The notes: a model not told the origin generated them from the letters alone. Counted from the first letter of the stretch, positions 47,258 through 58,831 are shown. The stretch: DNA of 64,000 nt from Pyrus communis (GCF_963583255.1 NC_084815.1:18058807-18122806), one strand, 5' to 3'. Numbers and translations: made by a program.

Positions 47258-47486
47258 GGGTTTGAGCTTTGGGGTGTGATAGTTAATATATAATTAATAC
47301 ATAATTAATATGTATTTAATTATAAATAAAAAAAGGGGTTTGGGCTTTGGGTGTGATAATTAATATATAATTAATGCATAATTAGTATGTATTTAATTAT
47401 CAAAAGATGGGGGTTTGGGTTTTGGATGTGATAATTAAATTATAATCAATGCATAGTTAATAAATATTTAATTATTGAAAGATGGG
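47258..47486. repeat. Tandem repeat, about 76-bp unit, three copies
   Basis: Units start at about 47258, 47336 and 47411 with GGGTTTGRGCTTTGG, then GTGTGATARTTAATATATAAT, and end in A-rich sequence before GGG. Non-coding and AT-rich. Confidence 0.8.
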
Positions 47487-47489
47487 CCA

Positions 47490-48102
47490 TGACGCTCACA
47501 TCTAATAATTAAATTAAACAATTAATTTTTTAATTTATTAAATTAATTTTGGATTTAATTAATTTTTTTATTTTTCAACAGACTCATCCTTTTGAATGAA
47601 GTTTGAGAGCATTTGAGAATGTATGAAAAAGTTTGAGGAAAAGATGAAGCTACAACCCTTTATGTTGAACAATTGCCTCCCAAAAACATGTATGTTGCGA
47701 ACAAGCATATGTTTACTAATTTACTATAAATACATGCATTTGTATATCATTCAAACCATCAAAAATCATCTATCCTTCAATACAAAGCATACTGAGAGAA
47801 CCACAATGATATTTGTCAGATGTCCAGTTTTTCGGTGTTGGATTCTCGATGTAGATCGTTGAATCTTGATGAAGCAGACGTTCATTGAACTACAAGCACA
47901 AAGTAGGGACAAAATTATGTTTTAAGGGCATTGCCGCATGCAAGCCTCGATCTTCATTTCGTTTGTTTAATATCAATCTTGTTTATTCAATATGCAATGT
48001 TGCTATTTATTTGTTTATTAGCATATTCAAAATTTTCTATATGTATAAATTTATCATTGACTGTTGATAAATCTCCAACAGAAAGTTGCTCATCTAAACA
48101 TA
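47490..48102. other. Spacer, no gene recognised
   Basis: AT-rich with short ORFs (47623-47862, 79 residues, no recognisable motif). Nothing else supported. Confidence 0.45.
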
Positions 48103-48113
48103 GAATAAAAGGG

Positions 48114-48380
48114 ATTTAGATCCTCTCGGGATCCCCTCACTGGGGATCCCGGGGATCACCTCACTGGGGATCCCGGAGATCAGTGCATAGTAACAGTTCA
48201 TCAAAGATAGTGCGGCCATAATTTTTTAAATTTTTTTTATATTTTTCACGTAAAACGAGGTTGCTTTACTTTTAAAAATATAAAAAACATTCAATTGTGC
48301 CCGCACGATCTTTGATGAACAGTTACCATGCATTGATCCCTAGGGTCCCTAGTGAGGGGATCCGAAGAGAATCTAAATCT
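48114..48380. mobile_element. Foldback MITE with about 110-bp arms, flanking direct repeat
   Basis: The left arm starts ATTTAGATCCTCTCGGGATC and the reverse complement of the right arm AGATTTAGATTCTCTTCGG. They match onward through CCCCTCACTRGGG, GATCARTGCATRGTAAC and GTTCATCAAAGATMGTGCG. GAATAAAAGGG flanks both sides (48103-48113 and 48381-48391), consistent with a 9-11 bp duplication of Mutator type. A 21-bp block is duplicated within the left arm only. Confidence 0.82.
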
Positions 48381-48391
48381 GAATAAAAGGG

Positions 48392-49970
48392 CATCGCAAG
48401 AACATTAGGGTAAAAGTGCTCTATCGAGTTAAGTTTCCCATGTACATCGCAAAACACGTGATTGAAAGATGCCCCCTTAGTCCCTTTCTTTTTTCTTTTT
48501 TTTTTATCAAAAATACTTAGAACTTTTCTTTTCTTTTTACTTGTTAATGGACTTAACTAACCGCTTAGTTTTGATTGCATTCAGGCCCTTGCCCTTCCCA
48601 TAGGTCGAGCCAATCTCGAGTTCTTGAGTAACTTCTTTTATCTCGAGTGATATATTTGTTAGTTGCCATATTACTCGAGAGGGTGGAGAAGAGTTTGCAT
48701 TTTTCTCAAAGGGGTCTCGAACAAGGAGAATTAGGCAAAGAAAGGTTTTTGATCCAATTAGGTGACTCCGCTGCCTTATGTGACCGGATTTGGCGCTGTC
48801 TCGACTCGTGAACACGACATAGCTCATTTGTATGGAGATGGTGCATGTAGTCTCGGAGTAGTGTGTATTTTGTTGTTGTGGTCGCGCATATGTTGTATGT
48901 GGTCTTCGAGCAACAAGTTATGTGCTCCCGGCATTCAATGGTGACTTTATGTGGTCTCACTCCACCGCTACGGCTTTATGTGGTCTTGTTCATCTGCGAT
49001 TATTGGTGTAGCGGTATAAGTTTGTTGCTTCTATCATTTTGTGACATTGTATTAGTGGCATTTTGTATTTTGTGCAAATTCACATTAGATAAATTACTTG
49101 GTTAGTGTAGTTGTGTACCTGGTTGGCAACATTCGTAATTGTTTGTGATGTTCAATGGAAACTACTTTATCGCTTCTTGTCAAAAATGTTTTTGGTCCAG
49201 TTAAAACTATAAATCAGTTTTCACAAGTAAAAAATTACAGAATTTTAAGAATTTTGATAAAGAATGACCTCCAAAAAATGACATTTTTACAAAATTTCCA
49301 ATTTATTTGAGAGTATTATTACGTAGACACAAAATTGATCATATTATTGTCAACCTCTTTAATTTAAATGAGTCCTACATGCAATGTTGTGACGTGTGAG
49401 TTACTAGGGAGGTCATTAGTCTTATGTGTCATCGTTTAGCATCAAAGATTGGATTAGAATGGATAAGCAACTATTCCAAGTTATGTTGAAGGGAGCAATG
49501 AAAACTTGGTGACCAACTTGGAGGTAGTAGATGGACTACTCAAAAATAAAAGTTACCCATTCCAATCCTCACCAAAATGAGAAGAATAAGATGGAGAAGT
49601 TCCTTGCATATCTAATTCTCTTCTAATCCTGTCAACTATACATGAGAAATTATTCTCCTCTTTCTTAAGAAAAATAAAAAATAAATCTAAAAAGTTATTC
49701 ATTACAATCTAATCCTCTATACCGAACGAGGCTGTAGCACTATTATTTTGTACAATAGAATGGAGAAATTGAACATGACTTTGAAACTGTAAACAAAGCT
49801 TGCCTTGTGAGAAGGGAAGTGTGCTCTTGTGCTTTTCATTGGGCTTGATTGAGGTCAGCCCTCACCAACAATGCAATGTGAAAATGGGCCTGGTCTAGAA
49901 ACTCAAAAGTCCAATCTAATCCAGACGCCGAACTACATGACAGTTGACTCAACCGAAACGAACATCTGAA
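48392..49970. other. Spacer, no certain gene
   Basis: A - strand frame at 48537-48827 (96 codons) and overlapping short frames to 49105 show no recognisable domain. The last 200 bp is the upstream region of MED10. Confidence 0.45.
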
Positions 49971-49972
49971 AA

Positions 49973-49982
49973 GCGACGTCGC
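49973..49982. promoter_or_regulatory. Palindromic ACGT element upstream of MED10
   Basis: GCGACGTCGC is a perfect 10-bp palindrome with a GACGTC core, a type of site bound by plant bZIP factors. It lies just upstream of, or within, the start of the untranslated first exon. Use in vivo is unknown. Confidence 0.45.
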
Positions 49983-50837
49983 TTCAGAGAGCCAGAAACC
50001 TCGTCTTTCCGTTTGTAGCTGGGCGGCTTCACCGCCTCGACCTCAACGAGCAATTCACACCAAGGTAAACTCTTGATTTATTCAAAGTTACGATCCTTAA
50101 ATTGGAAAATAAAATAAAATTGGGGAGGTCCTTTGTTCGGCTGATTAGGGCACGAATTTCAATTAGGGTTCGACAGATGTGTTGGGGTACCGGGAAAATG
50201 GGAATATTGTACTTTGTGGAATTATTATCCTGGGTTTGGATGAATTTCGGAAACGGAAATCATCTATTTGCAGATTTATTTGGAAAGTTGGAGCCTTTGG
50301 AATTGGAAATTGAAGGTTTCAATCCATATTTCGGAAATTTGATTGCTTTGTTAACTGAAACTGAAATTTGACTCTAAATTGTGATCAAAGAAACTGAAAT
50401 TTTACCCATTGGAACTGAAATTTTTATCAGTGGATTGGAGATTGGGTTAGGAAACATATGGGGAACATATGGGGTTTAAGTAGACTGGTTGAAATTGCAC
50501 TTGTAGATGAACTGAAAGGTGTATGTTCTGTTTCTTGTTACGAAAGTAAGAATACCTTTTCGGTTTCGATATAGATAAATCTCGAGTCTCTCATGTCCTG
50601 CATTCTGTTGTTCTTAACTTTGTAATCCTGAAAAAGAAAGAATAGTCGATAAAAGATGATTTCAAGTTTATACTAAGTCATCGTTGGTTTGTTATATTGG
50701 CATCTGCTGTACTTATATTATCCTGTTTATCTTGTGGGAATTTCTAAAGATCAATTTCACGAAGAAAAAGAAATTATTAATTCGTTTAATTTCTGTATAC
50801 CAGGTGCGCCTTTGAAGAGCTTTAGAGTTGGTCTGAG

Positions 50838-52094
50838 ATGGATACATCACAGAATGCAACAGCCGGAATCGGTGGGAGTGGTGGAAACGGAACGTTGGTC
50901 CCTCAAACCAATGATACAGCTGGACCGGCAGTGGTTGATGATCCAAAGCAAAACCTGAATCAGGTCATTAACTCTATTCAGAAAACCTTAGGCCTCATTC
51001 ACCAGCTCTACCTCACCGTGTCTTCATTCAATGCTGCGTCTCAGCTCCCCATCCTCCAACGCCTGTAATTTTCTCTGTCTGAGCTTATTCAATGTTTATT
51101 CAAACCTTACATTCTCAATATATTTATTGCTGCTTGGAGACTTTCTCACATTGGGTTTGACCTATCAGAAATGCTCTTGTTATGGAGCTTGACAACATGG
51201 CTAAGCTATCAGAAAAATGCAATATCCAGGTGCCTATGGAAGTTTTTAAGTGAGGATTCTCCTGTAATTTGCTTTTAGCAACTGACAATTCCTCTTCTGC
51301 GGAGAGTTCTGATGCTTGACTTATCAATTTTGCCTAGTTTGATCGATGATGGGAAGAATCCTGATGAATTCACAAGGGATGTCATTAATGGCTGTATTGC
51401 CAAGAATCAGATCACGAAAGGAAAAACTGATACCTTCAAGGTAGCTTTTACCGTATGAAAATAATTATTTATTTTCGTTTTGATGTTTGAAGTTTGTCAT
51501 GATGAACCTACTGTGCGCATTTTTTCAGAGTTTACGCAAACATCTCCTGGAGGAACTTGAACAAGCTTTTCCGGATGAAGTTGAATCTTACAGAGACATA
51601 CGTGCTGCATCTGCTGCTGTAAGATACCTTGAATTCCCCCACCAATATCTTGAACAATGAGTTTATTGAGCTTATTGGCCTCCTTCGTAAATTGTTAAGC
51701 ATATTTTTTTGTCAAAATTAAGTGAAGAAAGTCTTCCATGGACCCTTTCGGCCTTTCTTCCCTGTGGTCATTTATCCAGATCAAACAACCTTTCTCCGAT
51801 GGTTTACTTATTTTCTATAAAATCTGCTACAGATGTGTTGACTATGCACTCAGCAGAAGCCAGCTTGTTTGTGTTTATTGTCGATATTTCATTCTCATTC
51901 TTAGAGAAAAGCAGAGCCTTCTTTGGAAGCACACATGTCACCGTCTCCTTGTGTTTTTTTGTCTATTTAGGTATGTTTAATTACCATTCTCATATGTTTT
52001 AAACTCGTTTTGTATGATACAGGAAACAAAACGGCTTGCACAAGCACAGAGCACACTACCAAATGGAGATGTGAAGGTCAAGCCAGAGCTTTAA
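50838..52094 (+). CDS. MED10: Mediator complex subunit 10 (5 coding exons, complete)
   Basis: Middle-module subunit of Mediator (NUT2 in yeast), nuclear, linking activators to RNA polymerase II. Coding exons: 50838-51064, 51169-51249, 51338-51440, 51529-51618, 52023-52094, all with GT-AG borders; 573 nt, 190 residues, the usual plant length. Conserved core: NLNQVINSIQKTLGLIHQLY, QLPILQRLNALVMELDNM, LIDDGKNPDEFTRDVI, FPDEVESYRDIRAASAA and the C-terminal LPNGDVKVKPEL. The N-terminal 30 residues are Gly/Thr-rich and variable. A non-coding exon probably ends at 50064 (CAAG/GTAAAC), with a 739-bp 5' UTR intron to 50803, since a normal acceptor (ATACCAG) sits 34 bp before the ATG. Residue EVFNLIDDG has Phe where I recall Leu in relatives. 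The large last intron (51619-52022) holds no element. Looks functional. Confidence 0.95.
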
Positions 52095-52290
52095 GTGTAT
52101 GATTCGTTTATGTATCATGTTGTTACCGTCCACATCTTGCCGTGCTTGTAATCTACCAGGTAGTGAATTCAAAATGATGAGTGATTCTATATTACATGTG
52201 TAATTCCTTAAACATGTGGGAGCTTAATGACTTTGTTCACCTTTACACCTATATGCCTAGAGACTTTGTCAATTTACTTTGTAATATAGC
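52095..52290 (+). other. MED10 3' UTR and downstream
   Basis: AT-rich sequence without ORF. A likely polyadenylation area lies around 52280, just before the SINE-like element. Confidence 0.5.
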
Positions 52291-52410
52291 AAGAAGTTGG
52301 TAGCTCAATTCGTCAACAGCATTCATCTTTGCATCCGAGTTTTCAGGTTTGAATCCTCTCACTTCTCTAACACCGCTTGTATAAGAAACAAATTGGACTT
52401 GCTTAGCATT
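52291..52410 (+). mobile_element. SINE-like, tRNA-derived
   Basis: Has an A-box-like TAGCTCAATTCG (52301-52312) and a B box GGTTTGAATCC (52346-52356) 45 bp apart, as in tRNA-derived SINEs. There is no clear A tail or duplication, and it is too irregular to be a tRNA gene. Confidence 0.5.
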
Positions 52411-52795
52411 TATACTGTCGAATATACATTTAGCCCAAATTGAGAAGGGTTTTTGTGATTTGGGCCATCAAATTAATCAGCCACACTGCACTCCTCAATT
52501 TTCGAAACCAAAAAGACCCAACAAAATAATCTGATAGCGAAAACATTCCAACAACCAAACAAAATTGAAAATTAAAATAAGAAAATCCAAAACTGACATG
52601 CATATTGGTACTGGTAGCTTTTTTAAACAACAATAGTGCCAAATGTTTTGCCAGAAATCTGTCTCCCAGCAGCAGCACCTGCACCCTGTCTCTCGGTTGT
52701 TTCATTGGACCATTTTTATATAAAAACCAAACTCGAAGCTGAATCCGTCGTGATATTGTATGTCTGAGTTTGAAGTTTGCAAAGTTTGATAATAC

Positions 52796-52843
<48 letters not shown>

Positions 52844-53578
52844 AAGGTTTAGATTTTGGATGCTTTGACACACATTTTAAGATTTGTTTTGTAAGGGTCA
52901 TTTTATAATGTATTTCAACGTACCGTCTATTTTTTTAATATTAACATAATTCATAAATCATCTTTATAAAAAATTAGACAAATTCAAAATAATTAAGACA
53001 TTCATTTAATCCAACGGTCAACTAGTTTCGGATTAGATTGATTTTTAGTAGACATGATTGTTGAGGTAAGACATAAAAGATAGACGGTTTAAATTGTTAA
53101 AAGACATTATGGAGAAGGCTTCAAAAAATATTTGTTAAAATGTATGTCAAAAGCATGTGTCCCTAATTCTAAACCATTAAAAATAGAAGAGGGAGAGACC
53201 CCCACCAAATCTTTTGGCTTTATTTTCTACGTTGTGTAGTTTGTAAAGAATCTTGTCCGCTCAATCAAGGCCGGCTCCTTGGTTTGGGGTGGGAGAAAAT
53301 AAGCCAGAGCAAAAAGGGCGGTCACCTTTTTCACTTTTTAACTACTCTTGCACATTCATTTTCTTTATGTTTATTTTGTATGAGAACGAGGCCAATTGCT
53401 TCAATTTTTTTGTTAACAAACGAGATTATATTAATCAAGGGGAGGTACTTTAAGCTTTTCATAACGATTAGTGGCTGCTTACTACAAAGTGCTTTCAAAA
53501 TCAGCTTATTAAGTAATTGATTTGGAAGAAAAAAAAAATTGTAAATGTTTATATGGAGTTGATGATAATTGAGATTCC
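52411..53578. other. Spacer with TACA/TA microsatellite
   Basis: A (TACA)n(TA)n repeat occupies 52793-52836. The rest has only short ORFs with no recognisable domain. Confidence 0.6.
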
Positions 53579-53588
53579 TATTTATGAT

Positions 53589-53742
53589 GGGAGTTTAACT
53601 GAAAGGCATACGGTACTGTTCATTTTAACGAAAAACCACATTTTTACACTAAAAAGTCAATCCTGATACTATTCACTTTATTCTTTATTTTGTCTTTATC
53701 ATTAAAACTCAAAGTTTTTAAAATCTTTTTCATTAGTTTTCC
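53589..53742. mobile_element. Small MITE, 10-bp TSD
   Basis: A 154-bp element between identical TATTTATGAT repeats (53579-53588 and 53743-53752). Ends GGGAGTTTAACTGAAA and (reverse complement of right) GGAAAACTAATGAAA are imperfect inverted repeats. The interior TACTRTTCAYTTTA occurs twice in direct orientation. The same family is at 59900-60050. Confidence 0.78.
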
Positions 53743-53752
53743 TATTTATGAT

Positions 53753-54420
53753 TGGGATAGCTCGGAAAATGCACCGGCCACTAACGAAGCGTTATGCGAG
53801 GTTTGCGACTTCACGTATTTGTATTTATGTCTGATGTAATATATCAAGCAACAAAATTTCAGTTACAATTAGAAAAAAAAATGAAGAAATAAACCTAGCT
53901 CGAATAACAACCAACATTATGAATAAAGTCAAGAGACGTCTTGAGAGTATCGTGAATTTGGAGAGAAATTATATATTAAATCTTCATTTTTTTCATCTCA
54001 AAATTGTATATATGAATGACAGAAAAGATATAGGCTGAGTTCTATTATTTTTCTCTACAAATTGGGCACAGCAGGTACTGAGCTGTGGAGATGGATGTTT
54101 GAAGAGGAAATGGAGAGAGAGGAGACGATGCCGTTAATATGTATGGTGGGAATTGGGAAAGAACAAAAATCTAGGTGAAGTTTGGTGTCCGTCTAAAGAT
54201 GCTTTTAAGGTCAATCACCATGAAATTAGGGAGCTCGGGAAAAGAGAGATGTAAATCTCATGGGATTATGGTCAAAGAGGTGACTTCAGGTCAATGGACA
54301 CTTTATTTATGTGGTCCTGAATCCAACCAAAATGTTGGCATGCCTCCTATTACTTGTGTGTTTCTTAACTTTTATTCTTTTGGATTGCCTAATATTTGCA
54401 TTCTTCTAACCTTAAAATGA
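53753..54420. other. Spacer, no gene recognised
   Basis: AT-rich; a frame at 54175-54420 has no recognisable domain. Confidence 0.45.
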
Positions 54421-54526
54421 GGATAATGCTCAGCCCTTCAATAAATGTCGTTAGATTAAGATTCGCATCTTAAATCAATTAAACCAAACTACTTTAACGA
54501 TAATTAATGGGGATGAGCATCACCCC
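54421..54526. mobile_element. Small TIR element (MITE-like)
   Basis: Left GGATAATGCTCAGCCCTTCA and the reverse complement of the right end (GGGGTGATGCTCATCCCCAT) are imperfect inverted repeats of about 35 bp reaching a shared ATCGTTARA-type block. No duplication could be fixed. Confidence 0.5.
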
Positions 54527-55148
54527 CACTTTAGGAGGGTGAGAAAAGCACTAAAAAAATATTTTGATGGTGAGTATTGTCCAATTATTTTATTACAAGG
54601 GAATTTAGAGAAAAGTTTAAATTTAAATTCGAAATTATAGTGCACGATAATGTTTTTAAACAATTGAACTATGAACTAGTAAAGATGTGTAAACTTGGTT
54701 TTTGATTTTGCTCAAACTTGTTTATCTTATTCGATCAACTTGGTCACCAAGCACCTAATTCGCACATAGATTTCAATCCTGCAAATTCAAAATAATATTT
54801 CTGCGGTTGCTGTGGATTCTTTGACAAAGCTTGAATTGGATCTTGTAGCTAAATGATAGTTGATCTATAACTTGAAAAGGCTATGGCCTTATATTTTGTC
54901 AAATATGCTACATGACAAATAAACATCAATTTGTAGTTGGCATGGATTTGACAACTCATGTATTTTAAATTCATAAGGAAAGAAATATCATAAATGGTAT
55001 ATTGACATTATGGTAAGAGATAAAAAAAATCGTTTTCTACATAAATGTTATTTTTTTATTGCAAGCAATATTAATCTACACTTAAGGGGAGGAAGATGGA
55101 CGGTTTGAACCCAAAACGTAATGAGTTGAAAAACAAAATACATAAAGT
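54527..55148. other. Spacer, no gene recognised
   Basis: AT-rich, no supported feature. Confidence 0.45.
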
Positions 55149-55804
55149 TGTTGTTTAGATAAAACGAAACTTTATTAAGAACAATAAACGTGCATAGAGC
55201 ATACATACAAAATGAAACCAAGAGGCTACACGCATGTAAAAGAAACACTACAACTTTACTGTTTTTTTCTCATTACGTCTTGATACAATTGATTAGCCAC
55301 ATCCAACCAACATGAAAGATAACACTCACAAAAACTAAATATGCAAGTTGTTGAACTACCTTCCATAAAGGCTTCACGAAAAAATATTGCACTATCATTT
55401 GATGATCTTGTAATCGTTGACAAAGAAGCACTACTCTGATTCACCTCCAACAAATGACAAGCTTCCTCGTCATAGTCCTTTGCCATGCCCAAAAATCATA
55501 AGAAATACAAAAACCATCCTCATCTCTAATTGCAGTTGCCGCTCAATAATTTGGGTTTGAGTCATATAGGCGCGACAAAGGCTCTACTCAACATTGTGAG
55601 ATATCATCGACAATCACAAAGACTCTTCTCGCCTGAGTGAAAGAGCAACTATAACTACGAGCTAAAGACAATTACGACATAGACAAATATGGAGGGAAGA
55701 TAGGGAAGAGCCAAGAATGATTAAGCCGACCCCAATGCCAAAGGAAAGGATCTGTAGCAGATATATTTTCTGTTTTTCTCTCCAACCACTATAGTTTTCC
55801 CTAA
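55149..55804 (-). mobile_element. Non-LTR retroposon, second copy (diverged)
   Basis: Its 5' part on the - strand matches that of 39451-40264 (plus-strand block GGGAAGAG, CCAA, GATGATT-like, then GACCCYAAAGCCAAA-like and a run of T-rich sequence). The 3' part has the same ACTTTATTAAG tail style. ATACATAAAG (about 55138) and TTACATAAG (about 55805) may be the diverged duplication. No RT motif. Borders approximate. Confidence 0.5.
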
Positions 55805-56280
55805 TTTACATAAGAATTTGATTCTACAATCTCTACACTCATTTTAAATTTACTTTAACAAAAGAAAAGTGTAACGAGTTACGTTATCAATATTTAATAA
55901 GTATAATTGTAGAAACGAGAAATCATGTTTAAATATTACTGAAGGAAATACTAACATTACTAGTTCGAGTGTTTACAATTATTAATGATATTAACTCTAC
56001 AACGATCAATGGTTGAGAGACGACAATTCATGCATGATCAAGGTAAGCTAAAACTTCATCAACTAAATTCAGTTGACCAAACGAAAACATATAACCAAAT
56101 AATGACGGTAAGTTAAAAGAAGATCCTTATAATTAGTAACAGAAAGCACTCAATTAAGCTAGGTACAAAACATGAAATAGGTGATGTTGGAGGGGGATGG
56201 GAGGACCATACTACGAAAAGTAGACCAGCAAGCACCTGAAAAATAATGAGATGTAGCCTATGTATCCGGAATGCTGGCTC

Positions 56281-56317
<37 letters not shown>

Positions 56318-56502
56318 CTTTTTATTTGTCAGTTACTCTCTGTCGTCATCTTGAATCCCCCGCTACCGTAGTAAAAAGGGGTGAAACCCCACTGAACGAG
56401 GGATTCCCTTTTCCTGAATATTATTAAAGGTACATTTTGATCCAAATATTTGATTTTTGAATTTTTTAGGTTAAATATTCAACGAATTTTTTTTTTTAGT
56501 AC
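55805..56502. other. Spacer with (CT)n microsatellite
   Basis: A (CT)n tract with one TT interruption spans 56279-56318. No gene recognised. Confidence 0.6.
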
Positions 56503-56519
56503 ATCAATATTTTTTTTAT

Positions 56520-56660
56520 TAAGGAAATGAGAAGTTCTGCTAAACAACATAATGGGCAGCCCAATTTGGTATCGAATTCGCCATCTAGGAGATTCAAACC
56601 TGAGACATCTCACTTTTAAGGGAAGAGGAATATCATCAGACCGTAGTACTGAGTGACTTC
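56520..56660 (-). mobile_element. SINE-like, antisense
   Basis: On the - strand it carries GGTTTGAATC (B-box-like) and shares CATCTCACTTTTAAGGG and ACCGTAGTACT-type blocks with the SINE at 58343-58479. A T-rich tract on the left corresponds to the A tail. The target duplication is not visible. Confidence 0.55.
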
Positions 56661-56664
56661 AACG

Positions 56665-56945
56665 GCTTATTTAGAAGTAGATTTAAAATTGTTCAAAGCG
56701 CTTTTGATAAAAAAAACATTTTTTTGAACTAATGATTAATAAAAATGCAAGTGAATTCTAGAAAAAAAAAAAAAAACACTTAAAATTGAAATGCTTCCTA
56801 TAAAGAATACATAACTGGTACTTCTTGTATTAAACACTTTAAATGCTTTTGGAGCTCAAAAAAATATATTTTTTTTTCAAAAGCGTTTTGGTCATTTTCA
56901 ATATAGAAATGATCAAACTGCTTTATAAAATGTTAATTAATCCAC
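56665..56945. repeat. Decayed relative of the Tourist-like MITE
   Basis: Shares ATTAATAAAAATGCAAGTGAAT and the CTTTAAATGCTTTTGGA-type blocks, in order, with 6195-6426. The terminal repeats and TTA duplication are no longer clear. Confidence 0.6.
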
Positions 56946-57173
56946 TAATTAAATCCAAAAGATAAAGACTTAACAGCTTGCAAAAGAAAATCTTGTTAAT
57001 TTATGTCTTATTAATTCAATATATTTCAAAATTAAAAAAAAAACCAATAAATTTTTTATTAAAAAAAAAAGAAAAAGGTTAAATTATCGGTGCTAAAAAC
57101 CAAACAGTGCTGTTTTGAACGTACCAATCTTCTCCAAAATTATAAATGATATTACATACATCACATATATGCC

Positions 57174-57174
57174 T

Positions 57175-57212
<38 letters not shown>

Positions 57213-57214
57213 TA
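57174..57214. repeat. (CA)n(TA)n microsatellite
   Basis: CACACA run followed by TATATA over about 40 bp. Confidence 0.9.
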
Positions 57215-57500
57215 TATTAAATGTAATGTACCGTTATATAATCCAAATTTGGTTAAATACGTACCAAGTTATCAATATGTTGTATTATCATAATTTTGGT
57301 GTGTAAAAAACTAATGGTAACCCAAAAGAAATGCATATTAAAACTTTATACAAAAAATATATAATATTAAATTATAATAAATTAATTATTAAAATAATGA
57401 CATCTATTTTCAGAAGAGAAAAAAAGGAGAAGGACTAGACATAAAAAATTGAAGTTATAGAAAACAATTTCTTTTTCTTTAAAGTTTAAATTAAATATTA

Positions 57501-57718
57501 TCTCTATTAATTAATGAAATTCTCTTTGTCAACCAAAAAAGGATGAAAAGACAACTTAGTCTTCTATGACACACAAAAAAATGATGGGCAATAATGTAAT
57601 TTCATAGGTCTAAATTTTACTTTTTTTATTGAAGCCTCACCTACAGGTGATGTTAAAATATTTCTAATATTTAAAATTTAAAAAGAAAACCAAAAACAAA
57701 AACCTCCCACTCCCCCCA

Positions 57719-57753
<35 letters not shown>

Positions 57754-57816
57754 TCTCTCCTTCACATTTAAAAAAAAAATGTGTTCATACACACAAAGTG
57801 TGTAGGCAAATGCTAG
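57501..57816 (+). mobile_element. Non-autonomous Helitron, copy B (complete)
   Basis: 316 bp, starts TCTCTATTAATTAATG preceded by A (57500) and ends GGCAAATGCTAG followed by T (57817). A 3' hairpin ACACACAAAGTGTGT lies 10 nt before CTAG, as Helitrons require. The body matches copy A in reverse orientation. Contains a (CT)n tract at about 57723-57760. No Rep/helicase gene, so it depends on another element. Confidence 0.88.
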
Positions 57817-57923
57817 TTGAAAATTAAGAAAAGAACATGGATAAAGATAAAACATTTCAATTATAATTTAGAAGGCTTCAAGAAAAAACTAAAAACCAAC
57901 CAATGCTTAATAAATAAAATGTA

Positions 57924-58061
57924 GCAAGTGGCCCTTTACCACAGTGGTGGAAATGTGTTGTGTCCTTGCATGACGGTGTGGATTCGAACCTCTTTGGTGG
58001 CTAATCTAACATTTAACTTACTAACGCTATCGTTTCATTAAAAAAAAATTAAATTAAAATA
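57924..58061 (+). mobile_element. SINE with 15-bp TSD
   Basis: Flanked by AATAAATAAAATGTA at 57909-57923 and 58062-58076. The body begins GCAAGTGGCCCTTTACCACA and contains GGATTCGAACC (tRNA B-box type), ending in an A-rich tail. Better preserved relative of 5504-5643. Confidence 0.88.
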
Positions 58062-58342
58062 AATAAATAAAATGTAAAATTTGAGTGGTTGACTCTAATT
58101 ATCTCATTATCAAATGTTTTACCAAATTATGCAATAATCAAATTAATTAAAAAAATAACAACGATGTATGCAAGCAAAGGAAAAGTGGGAAGCCCCAAAT
58201 CCCAAATTTTCCTATGTAAGGGTCGCTGAATTAGCTAAACTAAACCACTGCCTCATCCTTTTGGTTACTCGTTTTTGTGCCTCATCTTGTCATGTTCGTC
58301 ACCGTCATACGGCTCACAATTGGTCCTCATTTTTAGGGTTTT

Positions 58343-58479
58343 TTTTTTTTTGAAAAAAATGATATTATTTACACTAAGAGGAAGGGTGTGGGTTTAGTCT
58401 CACAATAGTTAGCAATAATGTCCTAAGATCTCTCATTTACAAGTGAAGAGGTACCACTAAACCGTAGTACATAATAACT
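58343..58479 (-). mobile_element. SINE, antisense, 16-bp TSD
   Basis: Flanked by TCATTTTTAGGGTTTT at 58327-58342 and 58480-58495. The T run at its left is the A tail of the - strand. Shares CTCATTTACAAGTGAAGAGG and ACCGTAGTAC blocks with 56520-56660. The B box has decayed. Confidence 0.85.
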
Positions 58480-58706
58480 TCATTTTTAGGGTTTTGATAA
58501 CTACTATTCATCCACGTTAATATAACACGCGCACACACACATATACATATATAATATGTAGAGAAAAGCTAATTGTGCTTAGTTTAAGCATGGCTGAAAT
58601 GGGTTTCCGTTAAAGTCAAAATCTTCGCGTAGAGATTGATGGAATTAGGTTTTTAAGTGATGATATGATTAGGTCATGATGATTTAGCAGTAATCAGAGA
58701 GAGGCG

Positions 58707-58707
<1 letters not shown>

Positions 58708-58738
<31 letters not shown>
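58708..58738 (+). repeat. 31-nt G run
   Basis: Uninterrupted G from 58708 to 58738 after GAGGCGC. Very rare in plant DNA; it is either a slippage-expanded tract able to form G-quadruplexes or a sequencing/assembly artefact. Confidence 0.9.
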
Positions 58739-58739
<1 letters not shown>

Positions 58740-58794
58740 TTGGATATTAACGTGTAAACTGTAAAGTGTTTGTTTTTATGAGCGAGGGTGTGTG

Positions 58795-58802
58795 TATATA
58801 TA
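58795..58802 (+). promoter_or_regulatory. Possible TATA box of the MIR166 gene
   Basis: TATATATA about 410 bp upstream of the precursor hairpin, followed by a (GA)n(GT)n tract (58832-58889). Distances fit a pri-miRNA promoter, but other TATA-like sites exist, so this is tentative. Confidence 0.35.
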
Positions 58803-58831
58803 GATTGCATGGTAGAGACGATGGGACAAGT

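Noticed and set aside
52301..52356. tRNA gene suggested by A-box and B-box-like sequences
   Set aside because: Spacing and flanks do not allow a cloverleaf; fits a tRNA-derived SINE.
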